From Poindextera sp963706385 (GTDB lineage Bacteria; Pseudomonadota; Alphaproteobacteria; Caulobacterales; Caulobacteraceae): 64,000 bases of DNA. The notes beneath the pieces are model-generated. The model saw only the letters and a list, made by a program, of their open reading frames with translations, was not told the origin of the DNA and searched no databases. The stretch is taken from positions 2,108,001 to 2,172,000 of the forward strand of contig OY970153.1 of NCBI GenBank assembly GCA_963706385.1. The letters are read 5' to 3'. This document shows positions 1 to 8,817 of this stretch, piece after piece. Both the position numbers and the translations under genes were made by a program. Each line of letters opens with the position of its first letter. Positions within the stretch are counted from its first letter, which is position 1.

Positions 1-320
1 TATGCCCCCATTGCCGCGAGACCTTCTCGCCGACGCCGGAAACCTTCGAGGCCCTGGGGGTCGAGCCCGCCGGACTGGAGCGGCTGTGGCGTCCGGTGGG
101 GTGCCGGGAATGCGGCGGAACCGGCTTTCGCGGCCGCATCGCGCTGCTGGAGCTGCTGGTGACGGACGCCGAGACCGAGCGCCTGATTCTCGCCCGGGCC
201 GCGGCGCGGGACATCCAGGCCGCCGCGGGCCTGCGCACCATGCTCGAGGACGGGCTGGTGAAGGCCAGAGCCGGCCTCACCACCCTGGAGGAAGTCCTCC
301 GCGTGACCCGGGAGAGCTGA
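1..320 (+). CDS. gspE: Type II secretion ATPase GspE (3' end only)
   Basis: This is the C-terminal ~105 residues of the cytoplasmic ATPase that powers pseudopilus assembly; the 5' part, with the Walker motifs, lies outside the window. The first full codon is at position 3. The visible sequence begins with CPHC and has CREC about 30 residues later, which is the four-cysteine zinc-binding module typical of GspE. It is followed by a region rich in acidic and hydrophobic residues that ends at TGA 318-320. gspF starts 2 bases downstream, so this is the start of a tightly packed operon in the window. Identity is secure from the Cys4 motif plus context; the partial state is due to the window edge, not decay. 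Confidence 0.93.
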   Translation, partial: CPHCRETFSPTPETFEALGVEPAGLERLWRPVGCRECGGTGFRGRIALLELLVTDAETERLILARAAARDIQAAAGLRTMLEDGLVKARAGLTTLEEVLRVTRES

Positions 321-322
321 GC

Positions 323-1537
323 ATGGCGACCTTTCGCTATCGCGCCGTCACGCACTCGGGCTCGATCCGCTCGGGCGGGCTGGAGGGCGACTCCCGCGAG
401 CACGTCATCGCCCAGTTGCGGCGCCTCGGACTGTCGCCGATCGAGACCGTTCCGTTCACCGGCGCGGCGACGGCCGAAACGGCGCTCCGCGCCAATGGCC
501 AGACCCGCCAGGCGGTGGTCAACGCGATCGGGGAATTGGCGGTGCTGCTCGAGGCCGGGCTCGCTCTCGACCGGGCGCTGGCCGTCTGCGTGGACAATAT
601 ACCGAATCCCGGAGTCAAGGCGGCCTTCGGCAAGATCCACGGCTGGGTCAAGGAAGGCGCCGCCCTGTCGCGCGCCATGACCGAATCCAAGGGCCTGTTC
701 CCACCCATGGCCTCGGCCATGTGCGAGGCCGGCGAGGCCGACGGCCGGCTGGGCGCCGCCCTGGCGCGGCTGGCGGAGAGCCTGGATCGAGCGGAGGCTC
801 TGCGCCAGACGGTGATCTCGTCGCTGATCTACCCCGCCATGCTGATGGTGGTGGCTTCCAGCGTCATCCTGGTCATGCTCCTGGTGGTGGTGCCGCAGTT
901 CGAGGTGCTGTTCGAGGGCGCCCACGCCAAACTGCCCCTGGCCACCCGGGCGGTGATGGCCGCCAGCGAAGGCGTAAGGGCTTACGGACTGATCGGCCTG
1001 GGGGTGATCGCCGCCGCCGCCGTGGCCGCGCGCCAATGGTTGAAGCGGCCGACGACGCGCCTGGCCTTCGACCGGCTCGTCCTGAGCGCGCCCCTGGTGG
1101 GAGCCCTGATCACCGACGCCGAGACCGCGGCCTTCGCGCGCACCCTCGGCAGCCTGGTGGAGGGTGGCGTGCCCCTGCCCACGGCTCTGGGCATAGCCCA
1201 GCGGTCGGTCTCCAACAGCTACATGGCCGGCGCCATCCGCAAGGTGGTCGCGGGCCTGAAGGAAGGCGGCGGCCTTTCGGGGCCTCTGGCCGCCAGCGGC
1301 GTCTTCCCCCCCATGGCCCTGAGCTTCCTGCGCACCGGGGAGGAAACCGCCCGGCTGGGCCTCATGCTCGGGCGCCTGGCCGATGTGCTGGATCGCACCG
1401 TTCGCTCAACGATTCAGCGAATGATCGGCATCATCACGCCGGCGATCACCGTCTTCATGGGCGCCGTCGTCGCCACGGTGATCGCCTCCATCATGTCCGC
1501 AATCCTCGGCTTCAACGATCTGGCGCTCGCACCATGA
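323..1537 (+). CDS. gspF: Type II secretion inner-membrane platform protein GspF
   Basis: GspF is the polytopic inner-membrane platform that couples the GspE ATPase to pseudopilus growth. The ATG at 323 gives 404 residues, the usual family length. Two repeated cytoplasmic T2SSF helical domains are visible, each with a leader rich in EAG/TGEE-type acidic motifs (MCEAGEADGRLG near residue 140 and LRTGEETARLG near 340). Hydrophobic segments fall at about residues 169-193, 221-237 and 370-400. The final ATGA overlaps the gspG start, suggesting translational coupling. An upstream in-frame extension exists but reads through the shadow of gspE, so 323 is preferred. Confidence 0.95.
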   Translation: MATFRYRAVTHSGSIRSGGLEGDSREHVIAQLRRLGLSPIETVPFTGAATAETALRANGQTRQAVVNAIGELAVLLEAGLALDRALAVCVDNIPNPGVKAAFGKIHGWVKEGAALSRAMTESKGLFPPMASAMCEAGEADGRLGAALARLAESLDRAEALRQTVISSLIYPAMLMVVASSVILVMLLVVVPQFEVLFEGAHAKLPLATRAVMAASEGVRAYGLIGLGVIAAAAVAARQWLKRPTTRLAFDRLVLSAPLVGALITDAETAAFARTLGSLVEGGVPLPTALGIAQRSVSNSYMAGAIRKVVAGLKEGGGLSGPLAASGVFPPMALSFLRTGEETARLGLMLGRLADVLDRTVRSTIQRMIGIITPAITVFMGAVVATVIASIMSAILGFNDLALAP

Positions 1538-1980
1538 CCCATATCTCCCTGCCTAAATGGCTCCAGCGCCGCCGGAACGACGGCGGCTTCACCCTGCTCG
1601 AGATGCTTGTCGTTCTGGCGATCATGGGCCTGCTGGCGGCCATCATCGCGCCGCAAGTGCTGAAATACCTGGGCAGCTCGCGCACCCAGACCGCCAGGGT
1701 GCAGATCCAGAACGTCGACGCGGCGCTGCAGCTGTTCCGGCTCGATGTCGGTCGTTTCCCCACCCAGGAGGAGGGCCTGAACGCCCTGGTCACCGCGCCA
1801 GCCACGGCCCCTGGCTGGAACGGCCCCTATCTGCAGAAGTCCGTGGCCCTGATCGATCCCTGGGGAACGCCCTATGTGTACCGCATTCCCGGCCAGCACG
1901 GCGAATTCGATATCTACTCCCTGGGGTCCGACAAGGCCGAGGGCGGGTCCGGCGAGGCGGCCGATGTCCGGAACTGGTGA
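1534..1980 (+). CDS. gspG: Major pseudopilin GspG
   Basis: Major pseudopilin of the T2SS, 148 residues. A type III signal is clear: basic leader (RRRNDGG) then FTLLEMLVVLAIMGLLAA, with cleavage expected after Gly18 and Glu at mature position +5. The C-terminal half has the GspG hallmarks: LALFRLDVGRFPT-like helix end, DPWGTPY and FDIYSLGSDKAEGG, the calcium-binding loop region of the family. The ATG overlaps the gspF stop (ATGA). It would be the most abundant subunit of the pseudopilus and a substrate of the prepilin peptidase encoded at 9376-10011. Confidence 0.96.
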   Translation: MTHISLPKWLQRRRNDGGFTLLEMLVVLAIMGLLAAIIAPQVLKYLGSSRTQTARVQIQNVDAALQLFRLDVGRFPTQEEGLNALVTAPATAPGWNGPYLQKSVALIDPWGTPYVYRIPGQHGEFDIYSLGSDKAEGGSGEAADVRNW

Positions 1981-2413
1981 GGCCCGCCCGACGCTTCCGG
2001 CTCAATCGGGCACGACCCTGATCGAGGCCCTGGTGGTGGTGGCGATCACCACCATGACCGCGCTGATCGGCTTTCCGGCGATGCGGCAAGGCCTTCTCAC
2101 GCTGGCCCGACAGCAGACGGTGTCGGTGGTGGCCGCGCGGCTGCGCCAGGCCCGCGCCGAGGCGTTGCGGACAGACGGTCCGGTCTTGTTCGCCGTCGCC
2201 GCCGACGGGCGCACCTATGGGACGTCGGATGGCCCCGCCGCCGCGACGCCGACCGACGTCACCCTGGCGACGAGCGGCGCCGCGGGCGGGCGGATCATCT
2301 TCTATGGCGACGGATCGTCATCGGGCGGCGTGATCTGGATTCGCGCCGCCCGCCGAGCGGTCGCGGTGGCGGTCACTCCGCTTAGCGGGGCCATCGCGGT
2401 GGAGCGAGGATGA
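1964..2413 (+). CDS. gspH: Minor pseudopilin GspH
   Basis: Minor pseudopilin of 149 residues. The chosen ATG (1964) lies 17 bases inside the 3' end of gspG. It gives a short leader ending in Gly16, followed by TTLIEALVVVAITTMTALIGF, with Glu at +5 of the mature protein. The remainder has the low-complexity beta-rich character of GspH/FimT proteins (conserved ARLRQARAEALR segment after the helix). In-frame codons upstream of 1964 are the shadow of gspG. The stop overlaps the gspI start by 4 bases. Assignment to GspH rather than another minor pseudopilin rests on position and the FimT-like helix end. Confidence 0.88.
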   Translation: MSGTGEARPTLPAQSGTTLIEALVVVAITTMTALIGFPAMRQGLLTLARQQTVSVVAARLRQARAEALRTDGPVLFAVAADGRTYGTSDGPAAATPTDVTLATSGAAGGRIIFYGDGSSSGGVIWIRAARRAVAVAVTPLSGAIAVERG

Positions 2414-2823
2414 CGGGGTCCGGCCGAAACCTCGCGACCCGGAGACCGGCGGCGGGCGACACGGGATCGGTATTTGTCGAATCCGTCATCGCCGCGGCCA
2501 TCGTCGCCATGGCCCTGGGCGCGACGTTTCGCGTGATCGCCGACAGCGCGAGGCGGGATCGCGGCGTCGAAACCCGCCGCGCCGCCCTGCTCGTCGCCCA
2601 GTCGGAACTGGCCGCCGTGGGTTCGGAAATTCCGCTCCAACCCGGCGATGATTCCGGCTTGGCTGGCGACCTGGCGTGGCGCGTGGAAATCTCGCCGTAT
2701 GGCGACGGCGTCGAATCCAGAACTGTCGGCGGGTTGTGGCGCATCGCCGTGACGGTTCGGCCGCGAGACCGCGACGGGGATCTCGTGAGGCTTGAAACCC
2801 TGCGCCTGGGTCCCAAGGTCTGA
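2410..2823 (+). CDS. gspI: Minor pseudopilin GspI
   Basis: Minor pseudopilin of 137 residues. A long basic leader ends at Gly19, followed by SVFVESVIAAAIVAMALGATF with Glu at +5, so it should be cleaved by the prepilin peptidase. The VESVIAAAIVAMAL helix and the following segment with SELAAVGSEIPL are typical of GspI, which usually has a short globular domain as here. GspI normally forms the pseudopilus tip with J and K. Its ATG overlaps the gspH stop, and its TGA shares a base with the gspJ ATG, so it is in a coupled chain. Confidence 0.88.
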   Translation: MTGSGRNLATRRPAAGDTGSVFVESVIAAAIVAMALGATFRVIADSARRDRGVETRRAALLVAQSELAAVGSEIPLQPGDDSGLAGDLAWRVEISPYGDGVESRTVGGLWRIAVTVRPRDRDGDLVRLETLRLGPKV

Positions 2824-3485
2824 TGGCGCCCGACCGCCCCGAGGCCCCCAGCGGCGGCTTCGCCCTCGTCGAGGCGCTGGCCAGTCTCGTCATCGTCGGG
2901 ATGATCGGGTTCATGCTGATCGCCGGCGTCACCACCGGTCGGCGCGTCTGGGAGCGGATCGACACCCGCGAGGCCCACGGCGAGGAGCTGGACAGCGCCC
3001 AGACCATGCTGCGCGATCGGATCGAACAGACCTTTCCGGCGACGATGAATGACCGGAGTCCCCCCTATATCGACTTCCAGGGATCGTCGGACGATCTGAC
3101 TTTCCTGGCCAATCCATCCGAAGCGGGCCGCCCGGCCCCCTTGAGGCGCTATAGGCTGTTCCTCGACGCCGCCGGCGAAGTGGTCTTGTCCTCGATCAGC
3201 GACGTCGCGCCCGAGCAAGGCGCGATCGCCGACAATCAGGTCCTCCTTAAAGGGGCGCGGCAGTTGGAGATCGGCTACTTCGGCCCCGTCTATCCCGACG
3301 AGCAACAACGCTGGCGCCGCGAATGGCGTGACGAGGCCGCCCTGCCGGAGATCGTCCGGGTGCGGGTCAGCTTCGAGCCGAACGATCCGCGGTGGTGGCC
3401 CGACCTGCTCATTCGCCCCAGGACGACCATCGACGCCCTCTGCCTGCTCAACCCGGTCACTCACCACTGCAGGGGTCGGGCATGA
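2823..3485 (+). CDS. gspJ: Minor pseudopilin GspJ
   Basis: Minor pseudopilin, 220 residues. The leader ends at Gly12 before FALVEALASLVIVGMIGFML, with Glu at +5. The C-terminal part contains an LFLDAAGEVVLSS-type strand and ends in a region consistent with GspJ length (about 200-230 residues). The start codon overlaps the gspI stop (TGATG), and the end overlaps gspL by 4 bases. Together with GspI and GspK it would form the tip complex that contacts cargo. Confidence 0.88.
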   Translation: MAPDRPEAPSGGFALVEALASLVIVGMIGFMLIAGVTTGRRVWERIDTREAHGEELDSAQTMLRDRIEQTFPATMNDRSPPYIDFQGSSDDLTFLANPSEAGRPAPLRRYRLFLDAAGEVVLSSISDVAPEQGAIADNQVLLKGARQLEIGYFGPVYPDEQQRWRREWRDEAALPEIVRVRVSFEPNDPRWWPDLLIRPRTTIDALCLLNPVTHHCRGRA

Positions 3486-4537
3486 CGCTTCAGGAACTGC
3501 TCAGTTCACAGATGGATTTCGCGTCCATCGGCGCCCTCGCGCGCCAGGGGCTGGCCTGGTGGCTCGACGAACTGGCCGCCATGCTGCCCTCTGCTTGGCG
3601 CGATCAGCTGTCATCGCGGCCGCGGGTATGGATCGAACCCCGCGGCGCGAGCGGCTGGCGTCTTTGGAAGGACGGACGGCTGTTCGAGGGCGATGCGGCG
3701 ACCGCCGCCGGCCGGACCAGGATCGGCCTGATCGCCCCGCCCGGCTCGGTCCTGACACGCGAGATCCTAGTCCCCCGCATGCCGGCCGCGGACGTCCGCC
3801 GCATGTTGACCCTGGACATCGATCGCCTGTCGCCGCTGGCGCCCGAGCTTGTTCATTTCGACACGGAGATCATCGACCGGGGCGAGGGCGACGGCAAGCA
3901 ACGGGTGCTCCTGGGCATCCTTCCGCGAGCGGAGGCGGCCCGACTTCTGTTCCGGGCCCGCGCGGATGGCTATGCGCCAGCCACTCTGGCCGCGCGGACG
4001 GAGGGTGAAGACCGGCCGCCTCGCTTCGATTTCCTGCCCCAGGCCCTGGAGGCCGCCGGCGAGACGGCTGGGAGCAAGGTCCGGCTCTACGGATGGGCCG
4101 CCGCCGCGGCGCTGATCGTGGTCAACATCGCCGTGCTGGTGGCTCGCGACGCGATCGACGTGTCCCGGATGCAAGCGGCGGTCGACGCCCAGCGGCCGGC
4201 GGTCGATGCGGTCATGCGCCTGCGCCGGCGGGTGGAGAGCGAGGACGCGCGGCGGCGCGATCTGCTCGACCGTGGGCGAAGGGGCGATCCGCTGAGGATG
4301 CTGAACGCGCTCACCCGGGCCGTGCCGACCGGAGCCTGGGTCCAGCACCTGGAGTGGAACGGCCAGACCCTGCGCATCGTCGGCTTCAAGCGCGAGGACA
4401 TCGACATGGCGGCGGCGATCCGAGGCTCCGGCGCCTTCGCCAACCCCAGGACCATGACCGCGGAGCCGACGACAGGGCCCACGCCGATCAGGCCCTTCGA
4501 CATCATGGCCGACGCCCGAACGGAGCCTCGGTCATGA
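3482..4537 (+). CDS. gspL: Type II secretion assembly protein GspL
   Basis: Bitopic inner-membrane protein linking GspE to GspM, 351 residues. The N-terminal ~200 residues form the actin-like cytoplasmic part, with IGLIAPPGSVLTREILVP and MLTLDIDRLSPL, a stretch typical of PilM/GspL-type folds. One transmembrane helix is at about residues 203-225, followed by a PilN-like periplasmic segment containing RAVPTGAWVQHLEWNG. The ATG at 3482 overlaps the gspJ stop; an upstream in-frame extension would run through gspJ and is not used. Some annotations may call this protein PilN-domain containing. Confidence 0.85.
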   Translation: MTLQELLSSQMDFASIGALARQGLAWWLDELAAMLPSAWRDQLSSRPRVWIEPRGASGWRLWKDGRLFEGDAATAAGRTRIGLIAPPGSVLTREILVPRMPAADVRRMLTLDIDRLSPLAPELVHFDTEIIDRGEGDGKQRVLLGILPRAEAARLLFRARADGYAPATLAARTEGEDRPPRFDFLPQALEAAGETAGSKVRLYGWAAAAALIVVNIAVLVARDAIDVSRMQAAVDAQRPAVDAVMRLRRRVESEDARRRDLLDRGRRGDPLRMLNALTRAVPTGAWVQHLEWNGQTLRIVGFKREDIDMAAAIRGSGAFANPRTMTAEPTTGPTPIRPFDIMADARTEPRS

Positions 4538-5094
4538 GACCCTTGAGTCCACGCGAACGTCGACTGCTCGCCCTTGGCCTGACGGTTCTGGCGATCGGCC
4601 TGGTCTGGCTGGCGATCGTCGGTCCTCTGGTGGGCGGCTTTTTCGATCGGGCGGCGGAACGGCGGGATCTGCGGGCCGCCTATCTGAGAAACGAGCGTCT
4701 GAGCGCTTCCCTGCCGGCCCTGCGCGCCTCGGCCGAGGCTCAGCGTGGGAACGCGCCGCGATTCGCCGTGGCGGCGCCGAGCGAGGCGCTGGCCTCGGAG
4801 GCGCTAAAGGAGCGGCTACAGCATCTTTCCACGGACGAAGGTTTCACGGTGGCGTCGATCGACGATCTCCAGGCCGACGCCCCCGCCGGCTCAATCAAGC
4901 TACGGGCGAATCTCACGCTCACCCTGACACAATTGTGTGAAACCATCCGACGTCTCGAGAGCGAGGACGCCTATGTCGTTGTCGACTATCTTTCAATTTC
5001 CGCAGACCGGTCGCTCGCCGCTGGTCGGCTCGCGCCCATGGATGTTCGCCTTGAGCTCTCGACCGACTGGCGACCCACCCGGGCCCGGCCGTGA
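4534..5094 (+). CDS. gspM: Type II secretion protein GspM
   Basis: Small bitopic inner-membrane partner of GspL, 186 residues. A basic N-terminus (LSPRERRLLALG) precedes one transmembrane helix at about residues 15-38, then a periplasmic ferredoxin-like domain containing an LQHLSTDEGFTVASI-type strand. Length and topology match the GspM family, which is weakly conserved in sequence, so position between gspL and the GspC-like gene is part of the evidence. Start overlaps the gspL stop (ATGA). Confidence 0.85.
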   Translation: MRPLSPRERRLLALGLTVLAIGLVWLAIVGPLVGGFFDRAAERRDLRAAYLRNERLSASLPALRASAEAQRGNAPRFAVAAPSEALASEALKERLQHLSTDEGFTVASIDDLQADAPAGSIKLRANLTLTLTQLCETIRRLESEDAYVVVDYLSISADRSLAAGRLAPMDVRLELSTDWRPTRARP

Positions 5095-5572
5095 CGATCG
5101 GCTCGCGCCCATGCTGGCCTGCGGGGTCCTGGTCGTGATCGCCGGTCTGCAGCTGCTGCTTCCCGCCGACGGCCCGCCCCGGGAAGCCTTGGGCCTCGCC
5201 GCCAGGCGAACCAAGCCCGTCACCGTCCCCCCCGTCCCGGAGTATCCCGCCATCCTCGCCTCGCCGCTGTTCGCGCCCGACCGTCGCCCCGGAGACCCCG
5301 GGGGCTCCTCCGCGCCGGGGAGCGAACCCCTGGCTGGCTATGCCGCCCTGGGCGTCGCGACCGGCCGCGCCGTCGCCACCGCCGTGGTCTCGGTTCCGGG
5401 AGGCAAGGTGGAGACGCTGCATCGCGGCGACGACATGGACGGCTGGCGATTGATCGGGTTGGACCGCGCCCGGCTGACGTTCGAACGCAACGGAGCGCGG
5501 CGCGACCTGGTGATCGGCGCCCCGGCCGCGGCGGCCAAGCCTTCGGCCTCGACCCAGGCGGCCGATCAGTGA
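5042..5572 (+). CDS. GspC/HR-domain type II secretion protein
   Basis: About 176 residues from ATG 5042, which overlaps the end of gspM by 53 bases; ATG 4973 or 5111 are alternatives. A hydrophobic segment (MLACGVLVVIAGLQLLL) is followed by a proline-rich linker and a conserved module: ILASPLFAPDRRP, then LAGYAALGVATGR, then an LHRGDDMDGWRLIGLDRARL-like strand pair and RDLVIG. This is the pattern of the GspC homology-region (HR) domain that binds the secretin N0 domain. No PDZ domain follows, so it is a short GspC or a GspN-type variant. Its TGA overlaps the gspD ATG, which fits a secretin partner. Confidence 0.7.
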   Translation: MFALSSRPTGDPPGPGRDDRLAPMLACGVLVVIAGLQLLLPADGPPREALGLAARRTKPVTVPPVPEYPAILASPLFAPDRRPGDPGGSSAPGSEPLAGYAALGVATGRAVATAVVSVPGGKVETLHRGDDMDGWRLIGLDRARLTFERNGARRDLVIGAPAAAAKPSASTQAADQ

Positions 5573-7638
5573 TGCGCCCGCTGCTTTCGTTGTCGATCGT
5601 CGCCGGCCTTTTGTTGACGCTGGCCGCGTCCGGCGTTCTTGGGCAGACCTCGCCGCTCGACGCTCGTGAGGTCCACAGCGCCATCCTTCGCGGGACGCCG
5701 CCGACGCCTCCGGCTCCGCCCGGGCCGGTGCAGGTGCTGCCCGGCGGCGATATCAGCCTGAATTTTCCGGGCGTGGACGTTCAGGTGGCGGCCAAGGCGA
5801 TCTTGGGCGACACCCTCGGGTTGTCCTTCACCGTCGATCCTTCGGTCCATGGCCCGGTTTCGGTCGTGACCCCTCACCCGATCCGGCGCGCCGATGTCGT
5901 GGGGTTCTTCGAGCAGGCCTTGACCAACGCCAATCTCGTCCTCGCCAACCGCGCGGGGACGTACACGATCCTGCCGTCGGCCGCCGCGCGCGGCCAAGCG
6001 CCGGTGGTGGGGCCGAACGATCCGGGTTTCGGCAATGAGACCCTCAGGCTGAAGTTCGTCAACGCCGAGGAGATGCGCAAACTCCTCGATCCGCTGGTGC
6101 CCAACGCCGTCTCGGTGGCCGATCCGACGGTCAACGCCCTGATCGTGTCGGGCGACAGCACCCAGCGCAAGGCGCTGCGCGACCTGGTGGCCCAGTTCGA
6201 CGTGGATTGGCTGAAGGGCATGTCCTTCGGCCTGTTCGTTCCGGAACGGACCGACGCCCGCCTGATCGCCCCGGAACTGGAGAAGCTGCTCAATGGGCCG
6301 GGGGCGCCGACGGCGGGCCTGGTGCGGCTGATCGCCATGAACCAGCTCAACGGCATCCTCGCCATTTCGGCCCAACCCCAATACCTCGACGATGTTCGGC
6401 GCTTCGTGGAGATCCTCGACCGCGAAGGCGAAGGCGCCGAGAGAGCGATGTTCGTCTATCGGGTGCAGAACGGCCGGGCCGCCGACCTGGCCAAGGTGCT
6501 CAACAGCGCGTTCGGCTCGGCCGCGGGCGCCGGCGCGAACACCGGCGCGGAAGCGCCCGATCTGGTCGACCATACCGCGCCCGCCGCCTCCACGCTGCCT
6601 CCCGCGACAGGGGTCGCCGGCTTGGCGCCGAGAGCGCTGAACGCCGCGGCGGCGGGCGAAGCCGGCCGGTTCGGCCAGGCCCAGCAGACCGGCGCCGGCG
6701 AGTCCGCCGGCGCCATGACCATCACCGCCGATGAGACCAACAACGCCATCGTCGTGTTCGCCACGCCGCGCAACTACGCCCTGATCGAAGGCGCGCTGCG
6801 CAAGCTCGACGTGCCGCCGCTGCAGGTGATGATCGACGCCTCGATCAGCGAGGTGACCCTCAATCACAACCTGCAATACGGCATCCAATGGTCCTTCCAG
6901 TCCGGGGCCAGCAGCGGCGCCCTCACCCAGGGCGTTAGCAGCGTGCCGGTGCAGAACTTTCCCGGGTTTTCCTACCTCTACCAGGGCGCCAATTTCCAGG
7001 CGACGCTCAACGCCCTCAAGACCGTGACCGACGTGACCGTGCTGTCGGCGCCCAAGCTGATGGTGCTGAACAACCACACCGCGACCATCGAGGTGGGCCA
7101 GCAGGTGCCGATCTCCACCGGATCGGCGGTCAGCACGCTCACCTCCGGAGCGCCGATCGTCAACTCCATCGAGTACCGCGACACCGGCGTCATCCTGAAG
7201 ATCACCCCGCGGGTGAACAGCGGCGGCCTGGTGCTGCTCGACATCGCCCAGGAAGTCAGCGACGTGTTGCCCGCGCCGAGCGGGCAAACAGCCGCGACCT
7301 CGGGCATCAACTCGCCGACCATCGAACAGCGCAAGATCGCCACCTCGGTCGCGGTGCAGGACGGAGAGACCATCGCTCTCGGCGGGCTGATCAAGAACGA
7401 GGTCAGCAAGGGGCGATCGACCGTGCCCCTGCTGGGCGACATCCCGGTGCTCGGGCATCTGTTCGGCGACACCACGGGCGGGCTCAATCGCACCGAACTG
7501 GTGGTGTTGCTGACCCCGCGGGTGGTCCGCACGCCGGTCGACGCGCGCGCGGTCACCCAGGAGCTGCGTGACAACATTCACCTCGCCGCGCCGCCGCCGG
7601 CGGCGCCCGATCATCGGCCGCTCCCGCATGGTCCCTGA
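5572..7638 (+). CDS. gspD: Type II secretion outer-membrane secretin GspD
   Basis: Outer-membrane channel of the T2SS, 688 residues. A signal peptide (about 25 residues, ending near SGVLGQ) precedes the N0 domain (near residues 55-125), then N1 to N3 repeats with ETLRLKFVNAEEM and FVYRVQNGRAADLAKVL, the latter with a Gly/Ala-rich loop. The secretin beta-barrel domain covers about residues 410-660 and contains VLSAPKLMVLNN, the VGQQVPI strand and the signature TVPLLGDIPVLGHLFG. No long C-terminal S-domain for a pilotin is seen. ATG 5572 overlaps the preceding stop (TGATG); a GTG 3 bases earlier is possible. Confidence 0.96.
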   Translation: MRPLLSLSIVAGLLLTLAASGVLGQTSPLDAREVHSAILRGTPPTPPAPPGPVQVLPGGDISLNFPGVDVQVAAKAILGDTLGLSFTVDPSVHGPVSVVTPHPIRRADVVGFFEQALTNANLVLANRAGTYTILPSAAARGQAPVVGPNDPGFGNETLRLKFVNAEEMRKLLDPLVPNAVSVADPTVNALIVSGDSTQRKALRDLVAQFDVDWLKGMSFGLFVPERTDARLIAPELEKLLNGPGAPTAGLVRLIAMNQLNGILAISAQPQYLDDVRRFVEILDREGEGAERAMFVYRVQNGRAADLAKVLNSAFGSAAGAGANTGAEAPDLVDHTAPAASTLPPATGVAGLAPRALNAAAAGEAGRFGQAQQTGAGESAGAMTITADETNNAIVVFATPRNYALIEGALRKLDVPPLQVMIDASISEVTLNHNLQYGIQWSFQSGASSGALTQGVSSVPVQNFPGFSYLYQGANFQATLNALKTVTDVTVLSAPKLMVLNNHTATIEVGQQVPISTGSAVSTLTSGAPIVNSIEYRDTGVILKITPRVNSGGLVLLDIAQEVSDVLPAPSGQTAATSGINSPTIEQRKIATSVAVQDGETIALGGLIKNEVSKGRSTVPLLGDIPVLGHLFGDTTGGLNRTELVVLLTPRVVRTPVDARAVTQELRDNIHLAAPPPAAPDHRPLPHGP

Positions 7639-8473
7639 TCGCGAACGCGGCTACGCGCTGGTGGCGGCGGTGACGGCCGTGGCGGCCTTCGCCTACATCG
7701 CGTTCGAGGTTCTCGCCGCCGATCGGGGCGGGATCGCCATCGCCGCGGGACGGGCCGAGCAGGCCAGGCTCGCGGCGGCGGCCGACGCGGGGATCAGCCT
7801 GGCGATCCACGGCCTCGCCGCCGACGATCGCGGGGTCCGCTGGTCGATCGACGGACGGCCCCGGCGTCTGGAGTTCGACGGCGTCGACCTGACGGTGACG
7901 GTCGAGGACGAACGCGGCAAGGCCCCGCTGTCGGGGCTGAACGACGCCCAGGCCCGCGCCCTGTTCGCCGGCGCCGGCGCCGCTGGCGACCGGCTCGACG
8001 CCCTGGTCGCCGAGTTCCGCGACTGGCAGTCCGACGAAGCCGCCGCTCCCGATTCCTACGACAGCCTCCTGGCCCCGCCGCCCGGACCGCCGGTGCGTCA
8101 CGGGCCGTTCCGCACGGTGGGGGAGCTGGCCGCGCTGAAGGACATGGATTCGGTGATCTTCGCCCGGATCGCGCCGGTGGTGACGGTGTTCTTCGAGGAC
8201 AACGGGCCGTTCGAACCCAGCCACGCCCAGCCCCTGGCCCAGGCCGCGATGAGCGCCGACAGCCTGGAAAACCCCGACCAGATCGACAATGAACAACAGA
8301 TCGCCGGTCAACGACCGGATGAGGAATTGGCGTCGGACGTCGACCTGACCGGTCGGCCGCTGACCATCAAGGTTGTCGCCCATGGCCCCGGCGGCGCCCG
8401 CACGCACCGGATGGCGATCATCGAGATGACTGGCGACAAGGCCCAGCCCTACTGGGTCCGCTACGTGGAGTGA
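7628..8473 (+). CDS. gspK: Minor pseudopilin GspK
   Basis: Large minor pseudopilin of 281 residues that normally caps the pseudopilus tip. The leader ends at Gly8, followed by YALVAAVTAVAAFAYIAFEVL. The residue at +5 is Ala rather than Glu, which is usual for GspK. It is followed by a large globular domain containing EDERGKAPLSGLND, a typical GspK segment (DExGKxxLN), and a helix-hairpin region (FRTVGELAALKDMD). The ATG at 7628 overlaps the gspD 3' end by 11 bases. It is the last gene of the operon; no obvious terminator follows, only a repeat. Confidence 0.9.
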   Translation: MVPDRERGYALVAAVTAVAAFAYIAFEVLAADRGGIAIAAGRAEQARLAAAADAGISLAIHGLAADDRGVRWSIDGRPRRLEFDGVDLTVTVEDERGKAPLSGLNDAQARALFAGAGAAGDRLDALVAEFRDWQSDEAAAPDSYDSLLAPPPGPPVRHGPFRTVGELAALKDMDSVIFARIAPVVTVFFEDNGPFEPSHAQPLAQAAMSADSLENPDQIDNEQQIAGQRPDEELASDVDLTGRPLTIKVVAHGPGGARTHRMAIIEMTGDKAQPYWVRYVE

Positions 8474-8720
8474 AGACGCGATGGCGGGTCTCGGTCCCGA
8501 TCGTATTTCACCACCAAGACCACCAAGCCACGAAGTCGGGGCGCGGGCCTGTTGCTCTGGCCCTCCACCTCCGCCGCGAGCGCTTGGTGTCCTTGGTGTT
8601 CTTGGTGGTTCAAGATCCAGGACGGCGGTCTCGGGCTGACTTTAGGTCGATCCAAGTATCTCCGCCGCTCATCCCGGCATTCGCCCTAAGGGATGCGCAC
8701 AGCTCGAAAGGCGAGGCTGA
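8474..8720. other. Repeat-containing intergenic region after gspK
   Basis: No gene is supported between gspK and the left inverted repeat of the DUF559 unit. Most of the stretch is the CCACCAAG-type repeat listed separately at 8507-8614. The remaining ~105 bases show no terminator or coding pattern. Confidence 0.6.
8507..8614. repeat. Dispersed CCACCAAG inverted repeat, copy 1
   Basis: The ends of this 108-base element are inverted: it begins with CACCACCAAGACCACCAAG and ends with its imperfect complement CTTGGTGTTCTTGGTGGTT. A related copy is at 54071-54145, with the same right end (GTGTCCTTGGTG...TCTTGGTGGTTCAAG). Both lie immediately downstream of genes, consistent with a short intergenic repeat family rather than coding sequence. 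Confidence 0.75.
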
Positions 8721-8725
8721 AAAAC

Positions 8726-8789
8726 CCCTCTCCCGGAGGGGAGAGGGAGGGGCCCGCGCCGAAGGCGTGGGAGGGTGAGGGGTTACGGC
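8726..8789. repeat. Left inverted repeat of the DUF559 unit
   Basis: A 64-base GC-rich element with an internal palindrome (CCCTCTCCCGGAGGGGAGAGGG). It is the near-exact inverse of 9162-9221. The two copies match over the 5' ~30 bases and the last ~22 bases (TGGGAGGGTGAGGGGTTACGGC) and differ only in a short central spacer. Confidence 0.85.
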
Positions 8790-8817
8790 GCTCGCCATTT
8801 TCGCGCATCATCCGCCG

